From Burkholderiales bacterium (GTDB lineage Bacteria > Pseudomonadota > Gammaproteobacteria > Burkholderiales > SG8-39), in NCBI GenBank assembly GCA_029266935.1, contig JAQSVY010000047.1, forward strand, positions 1-13,322: a stretch of 13,322 bases of DNA, read 5' to 3'. Shown piece by piece: positions 1 through 8,262 of the stretch. The notes below the pieces were generated by a model. It was not told the DNA's origin and ran no database searches. It saw only the letters and a program-made list of their open reading frames with translations. Each line of letters starts with the position of its first letter. Within the stretch, counting starts at the first letter, position 1. A program made the translations under genes and the position numbers.

Positions 1-56
1 CCAAGGCCACGTTCGAGTGTGAAATGAATACAAACGCGAACTAGTGCTTCGCGCTC

Positions 57-75
57 TTGCCCGCAGCGCGGGTAA
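57..75. other. Hairpin upstream of the lipoprotein gene
   Basis: Positions 60-64 (CCCGC) pair with 68-72 (GCGGG) across an AGC loop. The stem extends to TTG/TAA at 57-59 and 73-75 with one G-T pair, giving about 8 bp. It lies 24 bp before the lipoprotein start. It could be the end of an upstream gene's transcript or a 5'-leader structure. There is no T-tract, so a terminator call is weak. Confidence 0.3.
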
Positions 76-98
76 TGTCGTGCTCGGGGGATTAAACC

Positions 99-503
99 AT
101 GAGGCTAATCGTAACCTGCACCGTCATCGCGGCCACCGTTCTCCTGTCGGGTTGCGAGACGCTTTCGCTCACTGCCCTCGGGATAGGTGGCAGCGCAGCG
201 GTCAATCAGAAGGTCAATGGCTCGCCCATCCGCACTTTCACCGCACCGCTGCACAAGGTCAAGCTGGCCTCGGTCTGGGCGCTTAAGCGCATGGGCTTCC
301 GCACCGACCGCATGCAGAAAACCGATGGCGGCGAGCTGATCCAGGGCACCGCCGAAGGCCACGAGATCGAGGTCGAGCTCGAATCCATCACGCCGAGCGC
401 CACGCGCATGAAGGTCGTTGCGCGCCGCACCGGAATCCTGAACTACGATGGCTCCACCGCCGTCGAGATCATCCTCCAGACAGAGAAGCGCCTGGGCGTC
501 TGA
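99..503 (+). CDS. Small lipoprotein, DUF3568-like
   Basis: A 134-residue predicted lipoprotein of unknown function. The N-terminus has a short charged start, a hydrophobic stretch (residues 4-16) and the lipobox LLSGC with the acylated Cys at residue 19, so it should be processed by signal peptidase II and anchored in the envelope. The mature part begins with a Gly/Ala/Ser-rich segment. It is followed by a compact alpha/beta domain (roughly residues 45-130) that resembles DUF3568-type lipoproteins, common and uncharacterised in betaproteobacteria. The ATG at 99 is preceded by GGGGGA at 86-91, a plausible ribosome-binding site 7 nt upstream. The gene stands alone on the plus strand and converges on the multicopper oxidase. 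The lipoprotein call is firm; the family assignment is from memory of sequence character. Confidence 0.8.
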   Translation: MRLIVTCTVIAATVLLSGCETLSLTALGIGGSAAVNQKVNGSPIRTFTAPLHKVKLASVWALKRMGFRTDRMQKTDGGELIQGTAEGHEIEVELESITPSATRMKVVARRTGILNYDGSTAVEIILQTEKRLGV

Positions 504-512
504 AATAAGTGT

Positions 513-560
513 GACGCTGCTCGCCCCCGGGGCGGCGACTCAACCCGGCTGGCCGGGTTG
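513..560. terminator. Paired GC hairpins between convergent genes
   Basis: Between the lipoprotein stop and the end of the multicopper oxidase there is a small hairpin near 521-533 (CGCCC, loop CCG, GGGCG). A stronger one lies at 541-560: CAACCCGGC and GCCGGGTTG arms of 9 bp around a central TG, realistically 8 bp with a 4-nt loop. The second arm pair overlaps the last codons and stop of the oxidase gene. Placement between two converging genes suggests a bidirectional transcription end. Neither stem has a T-run, so rho-independent activity is uncertain. Confidence 0.4.
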
Positions 561-2531
561 CGCAGGGCCGATCCGATAGGGCCGCATCATCTCGTTATCC
601 TCGTGCTCCAAGATGTGGCAATGCCAGACGTACTGTCCACCTAGCCCGAACGTCATTCGGATTCGGGTGACCTCGCCCGGATAGGCGATCACCGTGTCCT
701 TCCGTCCGTTTTCCGTCGGTCCAGGCGGAGCTGCCGTCTGAATCGGCACTCCCGTCTTCTTGTCCATTCGTTGCCGGTTCACGATCTCGAAGAACACCTC
801 GTGGATGTGGATGGGGTGAGCGTCGGCCGTGAAGTTGTACAGTTCCCAGACCTCGGTGACGCCGGGCGCCGGATTCTCCGTCTCCTCATCCTCCCATTTC
901 TTGAACACGATACCGTCCGGAGCGCCCACTGTCGGATCGAACGTGCCTAGACGGGCCTCGATGGGAAGGCCGTCCTCCGGTGGCTCTGACTCCATTTCGA
1001 GCAACGCCAGCTGCCGCACGGGCCCGCCGGTCAGGGGCGATAGCGCGGGCATGACGAGCTGTTCGGGCGGCGTCGTGTCATCCGCCGCAACGAGCGGCTG
1101 ATTGACCCGGAATTGCATGACCAGCCCGGTGCTCCGTGGGTCGGCCCTGCGGAAACCGCCGCCGGCGAACGGCGCGTCCGGGCCCATGTTGAGCAAGGTC
1201 ACGTTCGTGCCGAACTTCACCTGGGAGAAGTCCACGATGACATCCGCACGCTCCGCCGGCGCCATGAGGATCTGGTTGAGCTTGGTCGGCGCGCGCAGGA
1301 AGCCACCCTCGGTCCCTATCTGCCACGCCTCGACCTTCGGGTCGTCGAACCTCAGGATCAGGAAGCGCGACTGGCAGCCGTTCAGCAGGCGGAAGCGATA
1401 GCGCCGCGGCTCGATCTCGAGGAACGGCCAAGTCGTGCCGTTCACCACGATGCAGTTACCGAAAAACTCGGGGTTCCATATCGGCGAGATATCGCTGTCG
1501 GGGATATAGGGGCCGGGGAAACCGTCGAAGAACGCCCGCGTGTCGGGATAGAACAGCGAGCCGTTCTCATTGAACGACCGGTCTTGGATTGCGATCGGGA
1601 TCTCGTAGTACGTGCCGAACGGATCTGCGCCGACACCCGGGGCCGGCCCCGGAAGAACGGCCGCTCCGGCCTCGCCTGTGATCGTCGGGTTGTCGTCGGA
1701 GCTGGTGCTCCGGATGAGGTAGAAACCCGCCGGCCCTGCGTACACGTTGAGACGCGTCATGCCGAGAGTGTGGTCGTGGTACCACGCCGTCGAGGGCCGT
1801 TGACTGTTGGGATACGCAAAAGTGGCGTAACCGGCGCCCCAGTCCGTCACGCCGGCTGATGCGGCCTTGTCCTTGAAGAACTCGTACCAGGTCCCATGCG
1901 TAGCGAAACCCGCCGGAATGTTCGTGGCGTCGGGTAGATACCATGCCTCGGCATAGCCGTCGCTCCAATCTTCGACGCGTTCCATGCCGTGGACGTGCGT
2001 AACGATCGGCACCGGGCCCGTGTATGGCCCCGGTGTCGCCGCGAAGACTGGGCGGGAGTCGCGCGTCCCGGTGCCGTTCATCGGAGCATCCCTCCCGTTC
2101 GGTGGATTAGCCCAGTGCAGCGTCGGGTCAACCGGCAGCAGGTGCGGCAGGAAACTGCCGTCTCCATTCCTGAGCTCGTTGATCCACGTCACGGTGGTCG
2201 GCGTGCCTCGTGTTGCCTCGATCGTGAAGGCGGGGTAATTGAAGGTCAACGCATCGGTCGTCGAGCCGTAGCTCCAGACCGTCGTGGGCTGCAGGGGAGC
2301 TGGGAGGATCTGCTGGCTGAACTGCCGCACCGCGATGCTGTAATGGTCCGCGCCCGATGTGGGCATCGCCGGTGGTTTGACTAATGGCGTGACGAATTTG
2401 GGGATCGCGCGGGGCGGTAGCGTGCCGCCCGGGATTGCTGCGATTGCCTCCTCGACACCGAACTCATTCACCGCGTACAGGGTCAGCGCGCCCGCGCTGC
2501 TGAACTTTAGGAATGTGCGCCGGGTAATCAT
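540..2531 (-). CDS. Tat-exported multicopper oxidase (CotA/laccase-like)
   Basis: A 663-residue multicopper oxidase that should oxidise phenolic, aminophenolic or metal substrates in the periplasm, coupled to reduction of O2 to water. The N-terminus carries a twin-arginine signal (TRRTFLKF, residues 3-10), consistent with export of a folded copper protein. All four copper-ligand motifs are present: HVHG (His179, His181), YHDHTLGM (His252, His254), HPIHIH (His572, 575, 577) and HCHILEHEDNEMM. In the last, Cys638, His643 and Met648 give the type-1 site spacing C+5=H and C+10=M. The HCHILEHEDxxMMRPY ending is typical of the three-domain CotA / bilirubin oxidase / phenoxazinone synthase branch rather than CueO. 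The start is supported by AGGAGA (2543-2538) 6 nt upstream of ATG. It is divergent from the 3-hydroxyanthranilate dioxygenase gene. The physiological substrate cannot be read from the sequence. Confidence 0.93.
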   Translation of the reverse strand: MITRRTFLKFSSAGALTLYAVNEFGVEEAIAAIPGGTLPPRAIPKFVTPLVKPPAMPTSGADHYSIAVRQFSQQILPAPLQPTTVWSYGSTTDALTFNYPAFTIEATRGTPTTVTWINELRNGDGSFLPHLLPVDPTLHWANPPNGRDAPMNGTGTRDSRPVFAATPGPYTGPVPIVTHVHGMERVEDWSDGYAEAWYLPDATNIPAGFATHGTWYEFFKDKAASAGVTDWGAGYATFAYPNSQRPSTAWYHDHTLGMTRLNVYAGPAGFYLIRSTSSDDNPTITGEAGAAVLPGPAPGVGADPFGTYYEIPIAIQDRSFNENGSLFYPDTRAFFDGFPGPYIPDSDISPIWNPEFFGNCIVVNGTTWPFLEIEPRRYRFRLLNGCQSRFLILRFDDPKVEAWQIGTEGGFLRAPTKLNQILMAPAERADVIVDFSQVKFGTNVTLLNMGPDAPFAGGGFRRADPRSTGLVMQFRVNQPLVAADDTTPPEQLVMPALSPLTGGPVRQLALLEMESEPPEDGLPIEARLGTFDPTVGAPDGIVFKKWEDEETENPAPGVTEVWELYNFTADAHPIHIHEVFFEIVNRQRMDKKTGVPIQTAAPPGPTENGRKDTVIAYPGEVTRIRMTFGLGGQYVWHCHILEHEDNEMMRPYRIGPAQPGQPG

Positions 2532-2755
2532 GTGTTTTCTCCTGGCATAAGCTTCACACCCTTGGCGACCGGGAGCGCTTCTTCAGTGAGGCCTGTTTGC
2601 ACCGTCCGCCCAACGACCCTCCTCGGGAAACCGCAACGGGCAAATCCTTACCATCCTACGTCAATCGCTCGTGAGAAGGCATCGCAGAAATGGGGACCGT
2701 GCCGCGTGTAACTCGGGCATGCGCGCGTGTCCCGTTCGTCGGCGAGATGACTCTG

Positions 2756-2773
2756 CGCGGCGCTAGCGCCGCG
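2756..2773. repeat. Perfect 18-bp palindrome, possible operator
   Basis: CGCGGCGCTAGCGCCGCG is self-complementary over all 18 bases, centred on CTAG. It lies in the middle of the divergent intergenic region, roughly 225 bp from each flanking start codon. An imperfect inverted repeat follows immediately (2777-2800). Such a site could bind a dimeric regulator or fold as a 7-bp hairpin with a CTAG loop. The regulator, if any, is not identifiable here. In a high-GC genome some GC palindromes arise by chance, so function is only a suggestion. Confidence 0.4.
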
Positions 2774-2837
2774 GAGACGGTAATGAGGTCGTTACACCGT
2801 CCTTCCGCACAGTCGCGCGTCCACCGACCCCGGATAA

Positions 2838-4300
<1,463 letters not shown>

Positions 4301-4304
4301 CCGC

Positions 4305-4326
4305 GTCGCCGCTCGCGCGCGGCGAC
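4305..4326. terminator. Bidirectional hairpin terminator candidate
   Basis: GTCGCCGC (4305-4312) and GCGGCGAC (4319-4326) form a perfect 8-bp GC-rich stem with a 6-nt loop. The hairpin occupies almost all of the 28 bp between the convergent hydratase stop (4300) and ligase stop (4329), where a shared terminator is expected. There is no adjacent T-tract on either strand, so a strictly rho-independent mechanism is not proven. Confidence 0.5.
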
Positions 4327-4328
4327 AC

Positions 4329-5771
4329 CTAGCGCCGGGCTGCGAGCCGCCTGAGCTCGGGCTTCAGCACCTTGCCCATGGCGTTGCGGGGCAGGGCGTC
4401 AACGAACACGACGCGGCGGGGATGCTTGTAGCGGGCGAGCTTGCCCTCGAAGAGCTTCAGGACCTCCTCTTCCGTCAGCTTGGAGACGACGCATGCGCAG
4501 GCGGCCTCGCCCCATTTCGGGTCCTCGACCCCGACCACCGCCGCCTCGACGATGCCCGGGCAGTCCGCGAGCACGTTCTCAAGCTCGGCGGGATGGATGT
4601 TCTCGCCGCCGGAGATGATCACCTCTTTCGAGCGGCCGACGATCCAATAGAAGCCTTCTTCGTCGATCCGCGCGAGGTCGCCGGTGCGGAACCAGCCATC
4701 CTCCGTGAGGCCCGAGTAGTCGGGCCAGTAGCCGCGCATCACCGCCGGGCCGCGCACCCAGATCTCGCCCTCCACCAGCTTCACATCGCAGTGCGGGGCG
4801 GGCTTACCGGTGCTGCCGACCTTGCGCAAAGCATCTTCTTTGAGAAGCACAACAGCGATAGGCGCGGTCTCAGTACAGCCGTAGATCTGGCCGACCGGCA
4901 CGCCGCGCTCGTGGAAGGCGCGGATGAGGGAATCGGGCACGACCATGGAACCGGTATTCAGAAGCTTTAACGAAGATAAATCTGCTCCTTTCCAATCGGA
5001 ATGGTTGATCACTGCCGCCATGGTGGCAGGCACCAGCAGGCTGATCGTCGGGCGCCGCTTCGCCACGTCGGCGAGCCAGGCGCCCGCCTCGAAGCGCTTG
5101 TGCAGCGTCACCGTGGCGCCGGCGACGAGGGCAGGGAGCGTCTGGTTGTTGAGGCCGCCGACGTGGAACATCGGCAGCGGGCTCAGCACATGGTCGGATT
5201 GCGAGAGATCGTGCGCGTGGATCGACATCGGCAGCGGGCTCAGCACATGGTCGGATTGCGAGAGATCGTGCGCGTGGATCGAGTTGAAGCCGTTCCAGAG
5301 CAGCGCCGACTGCGTCAGCACCGCGCCCTTAGGGATGCCGGTGGTGCCGGAGGTATACACGATGAGCACATCGTCTGCGTCTTCACCTCTCAACGGATCG
5401 GTGTTTTGCTCCTTCAGGTTTCCCTGGGGCACGCCAAGCTTCGCAGCAGCATCGGCGAAGTCGCCGTCCGAGAAAATGAGCTTCGGCGTGCAATCGGCGA
5501 GGATGCGCTTGTGCTCGGCCGCGGTGAGGCGCCAGTTGAGCGGCACCAGGATCGCTCCGCGGCGCGCCGCGGCGAAGAGCAGCACCAGCATATCGGGATG
5601 GTTGTAGCCGAGCCAGGCGATCCGCTCTCCTTTGCCGACTTGCAATGACTGGGTAGCGGCGTCGATTCGCTTCCACAATTCAAGGTAGCTGTAGGCCGCG
5701 CCGTGGAAATGCAGCGCCACCTTGTCCGGGAGATGTCCGGCCCAGCGCTCGATGATCCGCGAGAGGTTCAA
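4329..5771 (-). CDS. Acyl-CoA ligase (AMP-forming) with 19-aa tandem duplication
   Basis: A 480-residue ANL-superfamily ligase that would activate a carboxylic acid through an acyl-adenylate to a CoA thioester. Visible motifs: P-loop YTSGTTGIPKG (139-149); LPMFHVGG substrate-pocket strand (199-206); YGCTET (297-302); WFRTGDL (360-366); IVGRSKEVIISGGENI (377-392), with hinge region and A8 loop; and the catalytic C-terminal Lys467 in NAMGKVLKPEL. A 19-residue block (starting SIHAHDLSQSDHVL) occurs twice in direct succession at about 164-182 and 183-201, encoded by a perfect 57-bp tandem repeat. Without it the protein would be 461 residues, short for the family. The start is a TTG at 5771-5769 whose last two bases overlap the TGA of the acyl-CoA dehydrogenase. 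No closer start exists and residue 2 onward matches a normal ligase N-terminus. It is last in a three-gene operon. Substrate is unknown. The duplication may impair activity. Confidence 0.88.
   Translation of the reverse strand: MNLSRIIERWAGHLPDKVALHFHGAAYSYLELWKRIDAATQSLQVGKGERIAWLGYNHPDMLVLLFAAARRGAILVPLNWRLTAAEHKRILADCTPKLIFSDGDFADAAAKLGVPQGNLKEQNTDPLRGEDADDVLIVYTSGTTGIPKGAVLTQSALLWNGFNSIHAHDLSQSDHVLSPLPMSIHAHDLSQSDHVLSPLPMFHVGGLNNQTLPALVAGATVTLHKRFEAGAWLADVAKRRPTISLLVPATMAAVINHSDWKGADLSSLKLLNTGSMVVPDSLIRAFHERGVPVGQIYGCTETAPIAVVLLKEDALRKVGSTGKPAPHCDVKLVEGEIWVRGPAVMRGYWPDYSGLTEDGWFRTGDLARIDEEGFYWIVGRSKEVIISGGENIHPAELENVLADCPGIVEAAVVGVEDPKWGEAACACVVSKLTEEEVLKLFEGKLARYKHPRRVVFVDALPRNAMGKVLKPELRRLAARR
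5168..5282. repeat. Perfect 57-bp tandem duplication
   Basis: Bases 5168-5224 are repeated without a mismatch at 5225-5281, and one further matching base follows at 5282. The unit length, 57 bp, equals 19 codons, so the reading frame of the surrounding acyl-CoA ligase is kept. The second copy follows directly, with no spacer. Perfect identity points to a recent slippage or unequal recombination event, or to an assembly artefact. Confidence 0.97.
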
Positions 5772-7003
5772 TCGCTCTCGCCAGGCTCGTAGAGCGCCTC
5801 GCGGCCGATGCGGTCGAGACAGAGCTCGGCGGTCCAGGGAAGCATCAGCGAGCCGCAGCGCGAGTCGCGGTACAGGCGCTCGAGGGGCAGGGACTTGAGC
5901 ATCGACTGCCCGCCGCAGGTGCGGATGGCGAGGCGCGCGATCTCGTTGGCGTTCTCCATGATGGTGTACTGCGCTGCGTAGGCGCGCAGGCGCGAGTCCT
6001 TGGGCGGGTCGATGCGCGCGTCGTCGAGCATGCGCAGGAAGAGGGCGCGCGTCTGCTCGAGCTTCACCCACATTTCGGCGACGGCGATCTGCTTGGTCGG
6101 GTACATGCGCCGCTTCACCGGCGGGGTGCCGGGCACCTCGCCGCGCAGGTAGCTCACCGTGAAGTCGTAGGCGGCAATGGCGATGCCCATGTACGTCGGG
6201 GAGAGGGTGGTGAACATGTGCGGCCAGCGCCGCGCCGCCTGGTGGTAGATGCCGCGCGGCATCATCTGCGCCTCGTCGGGAACGAACACGTCCTTGAACA
6301 CGAGCGTGCGCGACACGGTGCCGCGCATGCCGAGAGGGTCCCAGTCGCCGGTGATGGTCAACCCGGGCGCGTCGCCCGGCACCGCCATGTACAGCGTGTC
6401 GCGCATCGAGAGCTCGGGCTTCTCCTCGGTGCAAAGCACGCCGTAGTAATGCGCAGCACCCGAGAGCGAGGCGAAGATCTTCTTGCCGTTGATGCGCCAG
6501 CCGCGCGAATTCCCCACTTCGGTGCGCGCGGCAGTAGTGCCGAAAGGCGCCATGCCGGCCGCCGCGGCGCTGCCCTCCGAGAAAGGCTGGGCGTAGATCG
6601 CCCCGTCGCGTACGACGCGCTGGAAGTGCGCGGCGCGATGGCGCTCGTGCTCCGCGCGCTGCTCTGGGGTCATGTCGAGAGCGTCGGCGAGCACGCCGGG
6701 CCAGAGCGTCGAGCACGCATGCATGTTGAAGGTGAGAGCGGTCGTGCCGCAATACTTGCCGAGCGTCGCGGAAACGAGCGCGTAGGTCTTGAGGTCGGCG
6801 CCACGCCCGCCTAGCTTCTCCGGCACGCACAGGCCCAGCAGGCCCGCATTCTTCAGGTCGGCGTAGTTCTCGTGCGGAAAGCTCGCTTCGCGGTCGTAGC
6901 GATCGGCGCGCTCGGCGAAGGCGGGCCCGAGCGATTCGGCAAGCTCGATCAGCTCGTTCTGCTTCGGGGTGAGGAAGTAATCGCTGCCGCAGACCGAAGT
7001 CAT
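5768..7003 (-). CDS. Acyl-CoA dehydrogenase family flavoprotein
   Basis: A 411-residue protein with the acyl-CoA dehydrogenase layout: an N-terminal helical domain (about 1-130), a central beta domain, and a C-terminal four-helix domain including the RTCGGQSMLKSLPLERLYRD segment. Members normally oxidise acyl-CoA at C2-C3 using FAD, passing electrons to ETF; some relatives are flavin monooxygenases. The C-terminal motif that usually carries the catalytic base (RDxxxxxxYEGT) reads here as RDSRCGSLMLPWT (379-391). By eye the Glu position is Leu388 and GT is replaced by Pro-Trp. The start ATG overlaps the hydrolase stop (ATGA), with GGAG 7 nt upstream. Adjacent CoA ligase and hydrolase suggest one pathway for an unknown organic acid. 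Family membership is confident; dehydrogenase activity is less so. Confidence 0.88.
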   Translation of the reverse strand: MTSVCGSDYFLTPKQNELIELAESLGPAFAERADRYDREASFPHENYADLKNAGLLGLCVPEKLGGRGADLKTYALVSATLGKYCGTTALTFNMHACSTLWPGVLADALDMTPEQRAEHERHRAAHFQRVVRDGAIYAQPFSEGSAAAAGMAPFGTTAARTEVGNSRGWRINGKKIFASLSGAAHYYGVLCTEEKPELSMRDTLYMAVPGDAPGLTITGDWDPLGMRGTVSRTLVFKDVFVPDEAQMMPRGIYHQAARRWPHMFTTLSPTYMGIAIAAYDFTVSYLRGEVPGTPPVKRRMYPTKQIAVAEMWVKLEQTRALFLRMLDDARIDPPKDSRLRAYAAQYTIMENANEIARLAIRTCGGQSMLKSLPLERLYRDSRCGSLMLPWTAELCLDRIGREALYEPGESD

Positions 7004-7722
7004 AGATGCTCCAGGAACCTCTCGAGAACAGTGTTGAAGGCGTCCGGCTGGTCCATCGGCCCCAGGTGGCCGCAGCCTTCGAGCAGCACGTACTGCGCGC
7101 CGGGTATCCGCTTCGACATCTTCTCCAGGACCGCGGGCGGTGCAACCTGGTCGTCGCTGCCGGCGACGAGGAGGGTCGGCACACGGATCTTCGGCAGGTT
7201 CTCGCGGCGGTCGAAGGTCGTCAGGAGGTGCACGGCCTTGCGATACGTGTCCGGTGGCACCGCCGCCATTGTGCGCCGGGCCAGTTCCACGCCTGCCGGG
7301 TCGGACTTCGTGCCGCGCATTGTCGGCATCAGCCCGGCGGCGATCTCGGCCATGCTCTTGCCCTGGTCGAGCGGCCCAGTTCGCGCCGCGACGAACTGGT
7401 GCGCAAAGCCGCTGCCAGCGGGAAAAGCAGAGCTGGTGAAGGTCAGCGCCAGCGCCCGCACCCGATCCGGGAAGCGCGCGTAAATCTCTTGGGCAACCAT
7501 GCCTCCCATGCTGTGGCCGACCAGCACTGCCGGCTCCTCGATCTGCCGGCGCAGTGCCTCGGCGACCCTTTCGAATGTATAGGGCTCGACCGGCGCCGTG
7601 CCGCCGTACCCAGGCTGGTCCCACGCCACGCAGCGATAGCCGCGCTCCGAGAAGTGCAGCAGCTGGCCGTCCCACCCGGCGCGACCGCCGCCGACGCCGT
7701 GCAGGAAATAAAGCGTGGTCAC
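7000..7722 (-). CDS. Alpha/beta-fold hydrolase
   Basis: A 240-residue alpha/beta hydrolase without a signal peptide, so cytoplasmic. Motifs: oxyanion-hole HGVGG (8-12), nucleophile elbow GHSMGG with Ser71, an acid at Asp190 or Asp191 in AGSDDQVAPP, and catalytic His219 in GCGHLGPMDQP. This is the compact form seen in enol-lactone hydrolases, carbon-carbon bond hydrolases and esterases, so the substrate cannot be named. The start is taken as GTG at 7722-7720, directly before TTLYFLHG, since the fold begins there; an open frame extends further upstream but runs through the divergent DUF1178 gene and has no family-like sequence. No good Shine-Dalgarno site is visible. It is the first gene of the operon and overlaps the dehydrogenase start by 4 nt (ATGA). 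Confidence 0.85.
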   Translation of the reverse strand: MTTLYFLHGVGGGRAGWDGQLLHFSERGYRCVAWDQPGYGGTAPVEPYTFERVAEALRRQIEEPAVLVGHSMGGMVAQEIYARFPDRVRALALTFTSSAFPAGSGFAHQFVAARTGPLDQGKSMAEIAAGLMPTMRGTKSDPAGVELARRTMAAVPPDTYRKAVHLLTTFDRRENLPKIRVPTLLVAGSDDQVAPPAVLEKMSKRIPGAQYVLLEGCGHLGPMDQPDAFNTVLERFLEHL

Positions 7723-7745
7723 GGCTGCATTGTAGAATCGCCTAA
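7723..7745. promoter_or_regulatory. Short divergent promoter region
   Basis: Only 23 bp separate the divergent starts of the hydrolase operon and the DUF1178 gene. TAGAAT at 7733-7738 on the plus strand matches the -10 consensus at 5 of 6 positions and would give a very short leader for the DUF1178 gene. No good -35 box lies at the right distance. Any promoter for the minus-strand operon must lie within the DUF1178 coding sequence. Confidence 0.35.
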
Positions 7746-8207
7746 ATGATTGTTTTCGACCTGCTTTGCGCCGACGGCCACCGTTTCGAGGGCTGGTTCG
7801 CCTCGGCGGCCGACTTCGCCTCGCAGAACGAACGGCACCTGGTCGCTTGCCCGACCTGCAGCTCGGTTGCGGTCGAACGCATCCCGTCCGCCACCCGCAC
7901 CAACCTCGGCGCCGAGCCGCCGACGCCCCAGCCCGAGCCCGGGCAGCCGCAGAAAACACCGGACATGGAAGGCAAGGACCCGTTTGCGATCGCCCAAATC
8001 CTCTACTCGCGCATGCTGGACGAACTTCTCACCAAGTCCGAGGACGTCGGCAAGCAGTTCCCGGAAGAGGCGCGCCGCATCCACTACAACGAGGCGCCGG
8101 CGCGGGCCATCCGCGGCCAGGCGACCCAGGAGGAGCATGACGAGCTGGTGGACGAGGGCATTCCTGTCGCGCGGCTCCCTCTTCCGCCGTCCGGCAAACT
8201 CAACTAG
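7746..8207 (+). CDS. DUF1178 family protein
   Basis: A 153-residue cytoplasmic protein of the DUF1178 family, found widely in proteobacteria and without an established function. The N-terminus MIVFDLLCADGHRFEGWF is the family signature. Cys8, His12 and the pair Cys35/Cys38 (CPTC) look like a small zinc-ribbon-type metal site. A Pro-rich linker (about residues 55-75) leads to a helical C-terminal part with the conserved GQATxEEHDELVDEGIPVARLPLP pattern near the end. The ATG at 7746 matches the usual family start, although no Shine-Dalgarno site precedes it, in line with a very short leader. The gene stands alone between the divergent hydrolase and the methyltransferase. Confidence 0.88.
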   Translation: MIVFDLLCADGHRFEGWFASAADFASQNERHLVACPTCSSVAVERIPSATRTNLGAEPPTPQPEPGQPQKTPDMEGKDPFAIAQILYSRMLDELLTKSEDVGKQFPEEARRIHYNEAPARAIRGQATQEEHDELVDEGIPVARLPLPPSGKLN

Positions 8208-8211
8208 GCAG

Positions 8212-8225
8212 TTGACCTGTATCAA
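8212..8225 (+). promoter_or_regulatory. FNR/ANR/Dnr-type binding site
   Basis: TTGACCTGTATCAA matches the FNR/ANR half-site pattern TTGAT-N4-ATCAA at 9 of 10 defined positions. The centre (8218.5) lies 44 bp before the methyltransferase ATG. GATGAT at 8249-8254 matches 4 of 6 positions of a -10 box; transcription from about 8260 would put the site near -41.5, the standard place for a class II activator. The promoter geometry is inferred; only the motif match is seen directly. Confidence 0.5.
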
Positions 8226-8262
8226 GGTGCTCTGCCGCGCCCGGCTCCGATGATCGGTGGGG

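Noticed and set aside
1113..1859. 248-codon plus-strand open frame inside the multicopper oxidase
   Set aside because: Antisense to a gene with intact copper motifs; Arg-rich and without a ribosome-binding site.
5772..7184. A 951-codon open frame that would fuse an extra N-terminal half to the CoA ligase
   Set aside because: The upstream 471 codons are an Arg-rich shadow of the acyl-CoA dehydrogenase in another frame; the ligase domain begins at the TTG at 5771.
7004..7675. N-terminal extension of the acyl-CoA dehydrogenase
   Set aside because: The extension overlaps the hydrolase gene out of frame and is low-complexity Arg/Ala/Gly; the family sequence begins at ATG 7003 with a GGAG upstream.
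7723..7959. N-terminal extension of the hydrolase
   Set aside because: It runs antisense through the DUF1178 gene and has no hydrolase-like sequence before TTLYFLHG.
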